DNA from: Lachnospiraceae bacterium 10-1 | GTDB taxonomy: Bacteria > Bacillota > Clostridia > Lachnospirales > Lachnospiraceae | Reading direction: 5' to 3' | DNA length: 64,000 nucleotides | NCBI GenBank assembly: GCA_000403495.2 | Contig: KE159818.1 | Coordinates: 62,001 to 126,000, forward strand | Shown here: one piece after another, positions 17,773 through 26,297 of the stretch | Layout: each line of letters opens with the position of its first letter | Numbering within the stretch: position 1 is the first letter of the stretch | The notes under the pieces: generated by a model | What the model saw: the letters and a program-made list of their open reading frames with translations, nothing else | What the model was told of the DNA's origin: nothing | The model's database searches: none | Position numbers and translations under genes: made by a program

Positions 17773-18942
17773 TTAACCCATCTCCTGCCTTAATCCGGTA
17801 GTATAAAATTTCTCCATCCTCTCCGCCTGTGCACATACATCAAATCCTGCCTTCTGCATTTCCTGCACCCGGTCCCGTCTATCATACTTCATTGTTTTAG
17901 CAATATAGTCTGCCCATTTATCCGGATTTTCTTCGATACTCATAGTATGTACCAAATCCGTCACTGCCACCTCTTCACAAATGGTATCGGACATGACACA
18001 TTTAAGACCGCTGCACTGAGCCTCCACTATCGTTCCCGGAAGTCCTTCAAACCTGGATGGATAAACAAAATAATCCATTGCCTGATAATAATCAGATACA
18101 TTGCCCTGATTTCCAAGGAAATAAACTTTATCTTCTATTCCAAGTTCTCCGGCCAGTGTCTTTGCTGCCTGCATTCCACCGCCTTCCCCAAGCAGCAAAA
18201 GAACAAATCCTTTGCAGGCTTCATCTATTTTTCTGCTCTCTTTACATAATGCTGTAAAGATTCGAAGCAGATATTCATGATTTTTCGCATAATGAAACCG
18301 CCCCACATGACCGATTACGTATTGATCTGCTATTCCCAGCTTTTCTCTCACTTTTTTTCTTGTACTTTCATTATACTCAAACTCCTTACAGTCGATTGCA
18401 TTAGGAACAAAAAGGGTTTTTCCCTGTTCTACCGCTTTTTTTCCAAATACCGAAACACCTGCAATCTTAGAACAGGTAAACAAAAAATCTGCTTTTTTCC
18501 AGAGATTCTTCCGAAGAATCCTTGTGGCTATCCCCTTAATCCCTTTATCCACTCCTGCGCTTCTTGCATGGGCGATGGTAACAGGTATGCCGGCATTTTT
18601 TGCAGCCGGCAGATAAATGGATGCCGTGCTTGTCATATGTCCATGTATTACCTGATATTCCCTATGCGCTTGAAAAAAAGCCTTTACAGCCTTTTTATAG
18701 GTAAAATAATTGTATAATCGAAAACGGGGAACACGATAAATTCGTCCTCCCAGTTCCTTAATTTCCTTATCAAAATAACCTTCCCTGCCTGTGTGTACCA
18801 GAAAATCAAATTGTACCTTATTCCTGTCTATATGGCGGTACAAATCCATAATCCGGCTCTCTGCACCCCCTAAATTTGTTCCCCCAAGCACATGTAAAAC
18901 ACTAACAGGCTGTGCCATATTTCCATTCATATTCTCATCCAT
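17773..18942 (-). CDS. Family 4 glycosyltransferase
   Basis: A ~389-residue GT-B protein. LGGTNLGGAESRIMDLY is the N-terminal glycine-rich loop, HVGRFHYAKNHEYLLRIF the donor-domain start, and SRFEGLPGTIVEAQCSGL the EX7E motif. EpsF/CapH-like. The start is uncertain: AAAGG lies only three bases before the ATG at 18942, and further in-frame ATGs follow at 18930 and 18918. A modest 67-base gap separates it from the upstream deacetylase gene. Confidence 0.8.
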   Translation of the reverse strand: MDENMNGNMAQPVSVLHVLGGTNLGGAESRIMDLYRHIDRNKVQFDFLVHTGREGYFDKEIKELGGRIYRVPRFRLYNYFTYKKAVKAFFQAHREYQVIHGHMTSTASIYLPAAKNAGIPVTIAHARSAGVDKGIKGIATRILRKNLWKKADFLFTCSKIAGVSVFGKKAVEQGKTLFVPNAIDCKEFEYNESTRKKVREKLGIADQYVIGHVGRFHYAKNHEYLLRIFTALCKESRKIDEACKGFVLLLLGEGGGMQAAKTLAGELGIEDKVYFLGNQGNVSDYYQAMDYFVYPSRFEGLPGTIVEAQCSGLKCVMSDTICEEVAVTDLVHTMSIEENPDKWADYIAKTMKYDRRDRVQEMQKAGFDVCAQAERMEKFYTTGLRQEMG

Positions 18943-19009
18943 AATCCTTTCAAAAATTGAAGACCTGGTATATAACATAAATCCACTGATTGAAAATTTG
19001 TTTATTTCT

Positions 19010-19765
19010 TTACCGGAGCTTTATCAGCAGATGCTTTCCCTTTGCCATAAAAAACTCCTTTCCTCTGCCAAAAAAACTGCACTTTACCGGCTCCTGCATT
19101 AAATACTCCTTATAAGAAATCCATTCTGCATTTGGTTTCATGAAATAACTTTCATACCGCTCCAAATCCTCATCAGAAACCGTATCCGTATGAACCACCA
19201 TAGTGGAATAACCATTTTTTTTCTTAAATACTCTACTTAACTGAAAAGATATGGGATAAAATTTCATCTCCTTCCATTCATATGGCAAATCTCCAAATCC
19301 ATCTGTCAGTATATTAAATCCTGTTTCCTTAAGCGCCTTTAGTGTTTTTTTATCGTAAGAGTGGGCAGGAGCCATAAAAATATCCGTTTCAATTCCCTTT
19401 TGAGTAAGTACCTTCTTTCCCTCTGTCAGCATTTCCTTTTGTCGTTCAAAAGAAATTCCTGCAAATTCTGAAAAATTGTTTAAAGGAAAAATTCCTCCTT
19501 TTTTGGTGGAATACACATGCTGATACCCATGCATGGCAACCACCCATCCTTCCCCTTGCAAGTGTTTCACATATTTCCAAAAGTCTTCCGGGATTTCTTT
19601 TTCTACCTTATCCTGCTTGATTTTTACAAGATTTTCATCTCTGTTATCCGGAACCACTCCAATAAGCGGCTTCACCTGATACCGGTCTAAAAGCGCTTTA
19701 AATTTAAAGAACCGCTCCCAATCCATATCAGGTGTTATGTCATCAAGTCTTACTGCTATTTTCAT
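19010..19765 (-). CDS. DUF2334-like polysaccharide deacetylase-related protein
   Basis: A 251-residue protein without signal peptide. VRLDDITPDMDW (~4-15) provides the acidic DD block, VAMHGYQH (~77-84) the HxxxH-like metal site, and MAPAHSYDKKTL (~131-142) the AP.HSYD block of the DUF2334/CE4-like barrel. It probably removes an acetyl or related group from an amino-sugar intermediate inside the cell. It is the second such enzyme in the locus (see 15679-16461) but not closely similar to it. Confidence 0.65.
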   Translation of the reverse strand: MKIAVRLDDITPDMDWERFFKFKALLDRYQVKPLIGVVPDNRDENLVKIKQDKVEKEIPEDFWKYVKHLQGEGWVVAMHGYQHVYSTKKGGIFPLNNFSEFAGISFERQKEMLTEGKKVLTQKGIETDIFMAPAHSYDKKTLKALKETGFNILTDGFGDLPYEWKEMKFYPISFQLSRVFKKKNGYSTMVVHTDTVSDEDLERYESYFMKPNAEWISYKEYLMQEPVKCSFFGRGKEFFMAKGKHLLIKLR

Positions 19766-19817
19766 TTATTCCTCACTTTTGCCTGTTCTGGCTTTTCCTT
19801 GCTGAACATACAAGCAC

Positions 19818-20801
19818 TTAATACAAAATATCTCCTGTCCTTATCTTACGCCGGCATTCATATTTGTCAATCAAAAGAGAACCATCTACTGTTCGAATCA
19901 CCAGCTTTTCATCAAATAAATCTATCACTTCTCCCGGTTCATATTCCGAAAAATCAATCATTTCATCAAAGGGATGGGCCTGCCAGATGATTATTTTATT
20001 CTCCTGAGCGGATTGACTTTCGCAGTTGTTCCTGTACCTGATTTCACTGTCATTTTCATTATTTTCCTTCACATAAGCGAATGCACCGGGAAAGGGCGCC
20101 GCCACACCTCTGATCAGATTATAGATTTCCCTGGTTCTTGCATGAAAATCCACTTTTCCATCTACTTCTGTGCGCTTGTTATACCAGGAATCAAAATCTT
20201 TTGACTGGGTTTTTATAGTAATTCTGTCCTCCTGATATGCCTTAAGCAGCTTTTTAATCAGGTTCTTGGAACAAATCATATTTTTATACTGTGCTGTGCG
20301 GATATCATCATGGGCAGTAATAGAAAACATTTCCGTGGCAAACACATTAGGACTGTCCGCCTTTTCATCATAGCGGAACAAATTCAAATTAAATCGGGTG
20401 TCTCCAAGAATAATAGACCAGTTTAAAGGCGACCGCCCACGTCCAAAGGGCAGATAACCGCAGTTTCCATGAAAACCATAAATACCAAGTTTAAACTTTT
20501 CCAACACAGAAGGGGGGATCAGCCGCTGCCAGCCCATAGAAATTCCTATGTCAAATTCGTTTTCATCAAGGAAGCCCTGTGTCTTTTCATCTGTTAAAAA
20601 ATAACTGTCAGCCTCGTGTACAGGAATTCCATACTTTTCGGTAAGCACAGACAATCCCTTATATCCGGAAACCTGATTTTTCTTCGTCACCTCCGGACTG
20701 ATGGTGATAACCAGATCTACCGGGCAGATTGTTTCCTGTATAAAACTTACAATATTTTCAGAAGTATCCTTTACTCCAAAGACCACCACTTTATATTTCA
20801 T
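19818..20801 (-). CDS. Sugar N-formyltransferase-like protein
   Basis: A ~327-residue member of the methionyl-tRNA formyltransferase superfamily. The N-terminal Rossmann part (YKVVVFGVKD) is followed by GFHGNCGYLPFGRGRSPLNW (~109-128) and an ADSPNVFATE block with the conserved Asp (~149); the C-terminal ~70 residues form an OB-like tail. Relatives such as VioF or the ArnA N-domain formylate amino groups of nucleotide-linked 4-amino sugars. His is kept, but the Asn of the usual NxH pair appears to be Gly. Substrates could come from the WecE-type or PglE-type aminotransferases here. An upstream in-frame ATG at 20846 also has a ribosome site. Confidence 0.7.
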   Translation of the reverse strand: MKYKVVVFGVKDTSENIVSFIQETICPVDLVITISPEVTKKNQVSGYKGLSVLTEKYGIPVHEADSYFLTDEKTQGFLDENEFDIGISMGWQRLIPPSVLEKFKLGIYGFHGNCGYLPFGRGRSPLNWSIILGDTRFNLNLFRYDEKADSPNVFATEMFSITAHDDIRTAQYKNMICSKNLIKKLLKAYQEDRITIKTQSKDFDSWYNKRTEVDGKVDFHARTREIYNLIRGVAAPFPGAFAYVKENNENDSEIRYRNNCESQSAQENKIIIWQAHPFDEMIDFSEYEPGEVIDLFDEKLVIRTVDGSLLIDKYECRRKIRTGDILY

Positions 20802-20826
20802 AGTCGTTTTATCCTTATTTACAAAA

Positions 20827-21744
20827 CTATTGTAAGAAATGTTCATACAAATAATCCTGCATGTTCACATATTCCTGCACTCTGTTATAATTATCTAAAA
20901 CTCCATCAAGTCTTGCTTCGTATTCTTCTTTCGTGCACTGCCTTATCGCCCCAAGCGCAACTTCCAAATCAGCATTTTTTAGCAAAATCATTCCTTCCGG
21001 ATTAAAGAACTGGGAAATCTTACGTGCTCCTAAATAGACCGGAATTGTCTGTGCCGCAAAACAGCTTGTCAAGCGCTCGGAAAAATAATAATCTGAAATA
21101 TCATTTTCAATAATAATTGAAAAACGGAAACGGTCAAGGCTTTCATCCACACTTTGAATATAAGAACCCCCGTCAAATTTTCCAAAGGTATGGGCAAGAC
21201 GGTCTTTTTTACATCTTCTGGCCAGTTCCAGGCGAAACTGGTGCAGAGTACACATAACTTTATCAGAGCATAGAATTGACAAATCTTCTTCTTTTTTCTT
21301 ATAAAGATCCTCTTTCATTTTCTGGTTCCAGATCCCTGCCGCAATAGGATAGAATCTGGCATTTTCAATCTCATTTAGTATTTTTTCATCATAAGTGAAA
21401 ATATAACGAAATTCTTTTTCCAGTCCCTTATGCTTATAAAACACTTCATAATCTTTAGGAGCAATCACTCTTGATTCCGTCAGCATTCCATACTTAACCA
21501 CAGGTTTTCCCAAGGTATGGGGCATCTCCCTGCCCCCATAAAAGTGCGTATCCAGTCCATAATTATATCTGTCCCAGAAAAAATATTTTCCCTCATGTCC
21601 AAAAGGAGCATGCTGGCTGTGTCTGTTGCGGATAAAATAAGTCTCAAGAAGCCTCCCATCCGCATTATAAATTTGGGGCATAGTATTGGTAATATGATAG
21701 TCTCTGGCAATCTGCAGCTTATATCTGCCAATCTTAAACTCCAT
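20827..21744 (-). CDS. GT10-like (alpha-1,3/4-fucosyltransferase family) protein
   Basis: A 305-residue protein. The C-terminal half has the GT10 signature region: FSIIIENDISDYYFSERL (~217-234) followed by TIPVYLGARKISQFFNPEGM (~243-262), matching the family pattern FxxAFENS...YVTEK...GTIPIYWG...FNP. GT10 enzymes transfer fucose to GlcNAc or glucose using GDP-fucose, as in Lewis-type antigens. With the GT11 genes this suggests fucose-like decoration. The N-terminal half is not recognisable. AAAGGAG 7 bases before the ATG. Confidence 0.7.
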   Translation of the reverse strand: MEFKIGRYKLQIARDYHITNTMPQIYNADGRLLETYFIRNRHSQHAPFGHEGKYFFWDRYNYGLDTHFYGGREMPHTLGKPVVKYGMLTESRVIAPKDYEVFYKHKGLEKEFRYIFTYDEKILNEIENARFYPIAAGIWNQKMKEDLYKKKEEDLSILCSDKVMCTLHQFRLELARRCKKDRLAHTFGKFDGGSYIQSVDESLDRFRFSIIIENDISDYYFSERLTSCFAAQTIPVYLGARKISQFFNPEGMILLKNADLEVALGAIRQCTKEEYEARLDGVLDNYNRVQEYVNMQDYLYEHFLQ

Positions 21745-21787
21745 GTGGACGCTCCTTTTTCTAAATCCGGCTCAATTCATCTGGTTC

Positions 21788-22765
21788 TTATGCCAGATTT
21801 TCCTTATACCAGTCGATTGCCAAATTAATTCCTTTTTCAAAATCATATTCAGGATCATATCCTAAAAGTTCTTTTGCCTTGCTAATGTCCGCATTTGAAT
21901 CTCTGATATCTCCTGCACGATTTGGTCCGAAATTAGGCTCTACCTCTTTTCCAAGAGCTTTGCAAAGATCATGATATACATCTATCAAATATTCTCTTCC
22001 ACCTGCACCGATATTAAAGGCTTCTCCTGCTGCCTCAGAAGGCGCCAGACATGCCTTTAAGTTTGCTTCGATTACATTGTCAATATAAGTAAAGTCTCTG
22101 GACTGTCTGCCATCCCCGTTAATGGTAGGCACCTCTCCATGCATCAGCTGCTTAATGAACTTAGGGATCACCGCTGCATACATTCCTTCAGGATCCTGTC
22201 GCCGCCCAAATACATTGAAATATCTCATTCCATAAGTATCCAGTCCATACAAAACCTTATAAAGCCTTCCATATTCCTCGTCCACTTTCTTGGTAAGCGC
22301 ATAGGGGGAGAGAACCTTTCCTTCTGCCCCTTCCTTTTTGGGGAGCACCGGATGATCTCCATACACGGAAGAGCTGGATGCATAGACAAACTTCTTCACT
22401 CCGTTTTGCCTGGATGCCTCCATCATATTCAGCGTACCCCGAATATTGATTTCCTCATAAAGAAGAGGCATTTCAATACTTCTGGGAACGCTTCCCCATG
22501 CAGCCTGATTCAGCACATAGCTTACGCCTTTCGCAGCTTCTAAGCAGGTATCAAGTTCCCTGATGTCTCCTTTTATAAATGTAAAATCAGGATTTGCTGT
22601 TAAAGGTTCAATATTTTCATATTTTCCGGTAGAAAGATTATCCAGGCACCGAACTTTATAGCCCATATCCAGAATTGCCTCACATAAATTAGAGCCAATA
22701 AATCCTGCGCCTCCCGTCACAAGAAATATACTGTTTTCATCAAATTTCAAATCTTTGTATCCCAT
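21788..22765 (-). CDS. UDP-N-acetylglucosamine 4-epimerase (WbpP/TviC type)
   Basis: A 325-residue extended SDR enzyme. VTGGAGFIGSNL (~16-27) is the NAD motif, SSSSVYGD (~129-136) and SPYALTKKVDEEY hold the catalytic Ser and YxxxK, and FNVFGRRQDPEGMYAAVIPKF with DGRQSRDFTYIDN are typical of the WbpP group acting on N-acetylated UDP-hexosamines. It interconverts UDP-GlcNAc and UDP-GalNAc, or the acid forms. It sits directly downstream of the UDP-sugar dehydrogenase gene, the pair seen in Vi and O6 antigen loci, so UDP-GalNAcA is a likely product. Confidence 0.88.
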   Translation of the reverse strand: MGYKDLKFDENSIFLVTGGAGFIGSNLCEAILDMGYKVRCLDNLSTGKYENIEPLTANPDFTFIKGDIRELDTCLEAAKGVSYVLNQAAWGSVPRSIEMPLLYEEINIRGTLNMMEASRQNGVKKFVYASSSSVYGDHPVLPKKEGAEGKVLSPYALTKKVDEEYGRLYKVLYGLDTYGMRYFNVFGRRQDPEGMYAAVIPKFIKQLMHGEVPTINGDGRQSRDFTYIDNVIEANLKACLAPSEAAGEAFNIGAGGREYLIDVYHDLCKALGKEVEPNFGPNRAGDIRDSNADISKAKELLGYDPEYDFEKGINLAIDWYKENLA

Positions 22766-22796
22766 TTGTCCGTCTCCTATATTTCCTTTTCAGTAT

Positions 22797-24113
22797 TTAC
22801 AGTCTCCAGTAAATATAATCCTCTGTCAGATATTCATTTCTGTCAAACAGCCCCTTAATATCCATGAATACTTTCTTTTTATGGGCAGGATTATAAAATC
22901 TGTTTATATCCTCTTTCTTCAATTCCAAAAATTGTGTATGCGCCACTGCCACAATCACAGCATCCACATCCTTTACCGCCTCCATGCCATCAAAGGTCAC
23001 ACCATACAGCCGCTTTGCCTCCTCTGCATCAGCAGCAGGATCTACTACTATGGGTGTAATTCCATACTCACCAAGCTCTTTATAAATATCAATCACCTTG
23101 GTATTTCTGGTATCAGGACAGTTTTCTTTAAAGGTAAACCCTAAAATTGCTACCTTGGCATGTTTTACCGGAATATCTGCCTTAATTAAGTTTTTCACCA
23201 TAGATTCGGCCACATATCTTCCCATGTCATCATTGATACGACGCCCGGAAAGTATAATCTGGGAGTGGTATCCAAGTTCCTCCGCCTTGTACGTCAGGTA
23301 GTATGGATCAACCCCAATGCAATGGCCTCCTACCAGGCCGGGATAAAACTTAAGGAAATTCCATTTGGTTCCTGCCGCCTCAAGCACAGATTTGGTGTCA
23401 ATGCCCATGCGGTTGAAAATAATAGATAATTCATTCATAAATGCAATGTTAATATCCCTCTGGCTGTTTTCAATTACCTTGGCCGCTTCCGCCACCTTAA
23501 TGGACTGGGCACGATAAACTCCCGCCTCTACCACAAGTTCATATACCTTAGCCACAGTATCCAAGGTTTCCTCATCCATACCGGAAACAATCTTTACAAT
23601 AGTTTCAAGGCGGTGTACCTTATCTCCGGGGTTAATTCTCTCCGGAGAATAACCAATCTTAAAATCCACACCACACTTAAGCCCTGATTCTTTTTCAAGG
23701 ATGGGTACGCAAATATCTTCTGTCACTCCCGGGTATACTGTAGACTCAAATACCACTACGGAACCTTTGGTAAGATTCTGACCTAATATCCTGCTTGCTC
23801 CCTCTACAGGGGTAAGATCCGGCGTGTGGTCATCATTTACCGGGGTGGGAACCGCAACAATGTGGAATTTTGCCTCTTTTAGTTTAGAAGGATCGGCTGT
23901 AAACTCCACTTTTGTATTTTTGATTACTTCATTTCCCACTTCATTGGTGGGATCGATTCCGTTTTTGTAAAGTTCTATCTTTTTCTCATTTAAATCAAAA
24001 CCCACTACTTTGATTTTTCTGGCAAAAGCTACTGCAATGGGCATTCCCACATACCCAAGTCCCACTAATGATAATTTCTCTTCCCCACTTAACAGTTTTT
24101 CATATAAATCCAT
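22797..24113 (-). CDS. UDP-N-acetylhexosamine 6-dehydrogenase (TviB/WbpO type)
   Basis: A ~438-residue nucleotide-sugar dehydrogenase. LSLVGLGYVGMPIAVAF (~15-31) binds NAD, KKIELYKNGIDPTNEV marks the TviB/WbpO subgroup, and VGGHCIGVDPYYL (~266-278) contains the catalytic Cys; a C-terminal UDP-binding domain starts near KVAILGFTFKENCPDTRN. Two NAD-dependent oxidations give UDP-HexNAc uronic acid. The product is a plausible substrate for the two amidotransferases downstream. The ATG at 24113 (AAGGA ten bases ahead) is preferred to 24134. Confidence 0.88.
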   Translation of the reverse strand: MDLYEKLLSGEEKLSLVGLGYVGMPIAVAFARKIKVVGFDLNEKKIELYKNGIDPTNEVGNEVIKNTKVEFTADPSKLKEAKFHIVAVPTPVNDDHTPDLTPVEGASRILGQNLTKGSVVVFESTVYPGVTEDICVPILEKESGLKCGVDFKIGYSPERINPGDKVHRLETIVKIVSGMDEETLDTVAKVYELVVEAGVYRAQSIKVAEAAKVIENSQRDINIAFMNELSIIFNRMGIDTKSVLEAAGTKWNFLKFYPGLVGGHCIGVDPYYLTYKAEELGYHSQIILSGRRINDDMGRYVAESMVKNLIKADIPVKHAKVAILGFTFKENCPDTRNTKVIDIYKELGEYGITPIVVDPAADAEEAKRLYGVTFDGMEAVKDVDAVIVAVAHTQFLELKKEDINRFYNPAHKKKVFMDIKGLFDRNEYLTEDYIYWRL

Positions 24114-24161
24114 GATCTTCCATTCCTTTCTCAAATAAATCTTTTATCTACCAGTAATATG

Positions 24162-25250
24162 TCAACTACTATGAAGCATAGCCTGTATTTCTTCCATATA
24201 ATCCAATACCACCTTTTTCCGGTCAAATTCCTTTTCCATCTTTTCTCTGGCTCTTTGTCCCATTTTAGCTCTTTCTTCTTGGGAAAGCTTTAGAAATTCC
24301 TTTAATGCCCTAATCAGATCTTCACTGCTTTTCGGCTTACACCCAAATCCTGTAACACCTTCTTCAAAAATCTCCCTGCATCCACTGACATTGGTAGCTA
24401 TCACAGGTCTTCCCGCAGCAGATGCCTCCATCAGCACATTACTCATTCCCTCATGGTAAGTGGGGAGTACCAGTGCAGAACAGTTTTTAAGGTATTCATG
24501 TACATCAGGATCAAATCCAAGCAGCCTGATCACCCCTCGTTTTTCAAATTCGTCCAGCTTGTCCTGATAATCTTCGTCACAATATCCAAGCAGTTCAAAT
24601 AATACTTTAGGACCTGCCAGTTGTTCCGCCGCTTCTAACAGCTCCTCAATGCCTTTTTCCCTCATCATTCTTCCCACAAAGAGAAAATGCACTTCATCCC
24701 TTTCGGGATAAGCCTCAAAAGAGTGGCGTTCCAGATTCACCCCCGAACCTTTTACAAGGCGGCTGCTTTTTCCTTTAATATGATATAAATCAAAAATTTT
24801 CCAGTTTTCTTGGTTTTGAAAAAAAACACAGGTACATTTTTTTAATCCCATACGGTACATACTGACAATTACTTTAAGGAGAATCCCCTTTTTTTGAAAG
24901 GTGCTTCCAAGCCCTGTCACAGTGGAAATATAGGGTACTTTCATATATCCGCAGCAAAATCCACCATATATATTGGGTTTGATGGTATAAGTCAGAACCA
25001 GATCAGGCTTTTCAGCTTTTAACAGCTTTCGGTAGGCTTTTATCAGCTTCATATCCTCTATGGGATTGACTCCTCTTCTATTGATGGGAGTATCCACTAC
25101 TTTACAGCCTTCTTCCGACAACTCTTTTGTACGCACCTGATCAGGAATACTTACCGTCACCTGATATTCTTCCAAAAGCTTTTTGATTAGTTCATTTCGA
25201 AAATCATACAGCCCTCCGGAAGAATTTGAAAGAATCAATATCTTTTTCAT
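24162..25250 (-). CDS. Family 4 glycosyltransferase, PglA/CapM-like
   Basis: A 362-residue GT-B enzyme. ILSNSSGGLYDFRNELI (~5-21) at the N-terminus, FVGRMMREKGIEELLEAA (~191-208) and PTYHEGMSNVLMEASAAGRPVI (EX7E) are typical of PglA, which adds the second sugar to undecaprenyl-diphosphate-bacillosamine. Its place three bases after the ATP-grasp gene and near the PglC, PglE and PglF-like genes matches such a role. Donor probably UDP-HexNAc, by analogy only. Confidence 0.82.
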   Translation of the reverse strand: MKKILILSNSSGGLYDFRNELIKKLLEEYQVTVSIPDQVRTKELSEEGCKVVDTPINRRGVNPIEDMKLIKAYRKLLKAEKPDLVLTYTIKPNIYGGFCCGYMKVPYISTVTGLGSTFQKKGILLKVIVSMYRMGLKKCTCVFFQNQENWKIFDLYHIKGKSSRLVKGSGVNLERHSFEAYPERDEVHFLFVGRMMREKGIEELLEAAEQLAGPKVLFELLGYCDEDYQDKLDEFEKRGVIRLLGFDPDVHEYLKNCSALVLPTYHEGMSNVLMEASAAGRPVIATNVSGCREIFEEGVTGFGCKPKSSEDLIRALKEFLKLSQEERAKMGQRAREKMEKEFDRKKVVLDYMEEIQAMLHSS

Positions 25251-25253
25251 AGG

Positions 25254-26234
25254 TCAGATAATTTCCTCTTCTTTCAGATTCACAATACCTATCTCATTAT
25301 ATTTCATCATACATATCCCCTCAGGATACGCTCCAATGGAAACTGGATTAGCCTTTCCCGAAAGATTATTTAGTACCTGGGAAGGCATATCCACACCACT
25401 TTCATAAGCGTGGGGATATCCACCTCCAAATCGTGGATTTACTTCAGAAATATAATAAATTCCGTTTATCTTAAATATATCAATATCTATCATACCACAA
25501 AAGCCACATTTTTCCACAAAATTTTGCAGCATGGAAAAAAGCGCTTCATCTTTAAATGATACGGACTTATCTGTCTCTCCCGCCCGCATCTTAATCTTTT
25601 TTTTCACAAAAATACAGGTACATTTTCCGGATATCATGTCAATATAAACATCAGCCCCATATTCCTGTCCGTCCATATATTCCTGAATCATAAGATCATC
25701 ATATAAATCAAACAGCACATCTATTTCTGACATCGTTGTCACTTTATTAATATTAATGCTTGCGCTCCCCTTTACCGGCTTTGCAAATACGGGAAAAGAA
25801 ATCTCTCCTTTTTCAAGTGCTTCCTTAAATGCATTCTTTTCCACAAAACAATTTGCAGTAGGAATTCCCATTTCACACAGCATCTGATACATTTTGTATT
25901 TGTCAAAACAAGTTTCCACCAATTCATAGGGGGAAATAACAGGCGTTGTCCCTACTGCCAGAAACTTTTCTTTTTCTTTGGCAAGCAGGGAAAGCTCCGG
26001 ATCGATCAAAGAAAAGGCACCATCTATTTTTTCCTTCTTACAAATGTCTAAAATCACATCCAGATACTCTGGCGCATTGATTCTTGGCACCAGATAAAAC
26101 TTGTCAGCGTCATAAACCGCAGGTGCTAAATTAGAACAATCTGTTGCAATCACTCTGCCGGTATCTCCCACTGCCTTTTTAAAATACTGCACCACCTTAT
26201 TTCTGGTTCCCGCACTTAAAATTAAAATGTTCAT
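25254..26234 (-). CDS. ATP-grasp ligase of the glycan locus
   Basis: A 326-residue ATP-grasp protein. N-terminal ILSAGTRNKVVQYF preATP-grasp fold, FPVFAKPVKGSASINI (~147-162) as the phosphate-binding loop, MIQEYMDGQEYGADVYID (~181-198) and FKINGIYYISEVNPRFGGGYP (~258-278) with the Mg-binding Glu and Asn. Often mis-annotated as carbamoyl-phosphate synthase because of similarity to that fold. Such ligases join a carboxylate to an amine through an acyl phosphate. It lies between a PLP enzyme and the PglA-like GT4, so an amino-acyl or similar modification of a 4-amino sugar is a reasonable but unproven role. Confidence 0.75.
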   Translation of the reverse strand: MNILILSAGTRNKVVQYFKKAVGDTGRVIATDCSNLAPAVYDADKFYLVPRINAPEYLDVILDICKKEKIDGAFSLIDPELSLLAKEKEKFLAVGTTPVISPYELVETCFDKYKMYQMLCEMGIPTANCFVEKNAFKEALEKGEISFPVFAKPVKGSASININKVTTMSEIDVLFDLYDDLMIQEYMDGQEYGADVYIDMISGKCTCIFVKKKIKMRAGETDKSVSFKDEALFSMLQNFVEKCGFCGMIDIDIFKINGIYYISEVNPRFGGGYPHAYESGVDMPSQVLNNLSGKANPVSIGAYPEGICMMKYNEIGIVNLKEEEII

Positions 26235-26247
26235 TCATATACCCATC

Positions 26248-26265
26248 TGCGCGTTGCGGCGCGCA
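26248..26265 (-). repeat. GC-rich hairpin in the gap before the ATP-grasp gene
   Basis: Perfect 6-base arms TGCGCG/CGCGCA around a 6-base loop, in a 63-base gap of otherwise AT-rich sequence. No T-run follows on either strand, so it is not an obvious terminator. It could modulate translation of the gene starting at 26234, which has a weak ribosome site. Confidence 0.5.
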
Positions 26266-26297
26266 CTTAAATCAATAGGTTAAATACGCCTTTTTAT

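Noticed and set aside
24160-24165. TTGACA on the minus strand between the PglA-like and dehydrogenase genes
   Set aside because: The sequence 17-18 bases later matches a minus-10 poorly, so no promoter was called.
25254-26234. Carbamoyl-phosphate synthase large subunit as the name of the ATP-grasp gene
   Set aside because: It is far too short (326 residues), lacks the duplicated halves and sits in a glycan operon; only the ATP-grasp fold is shared.
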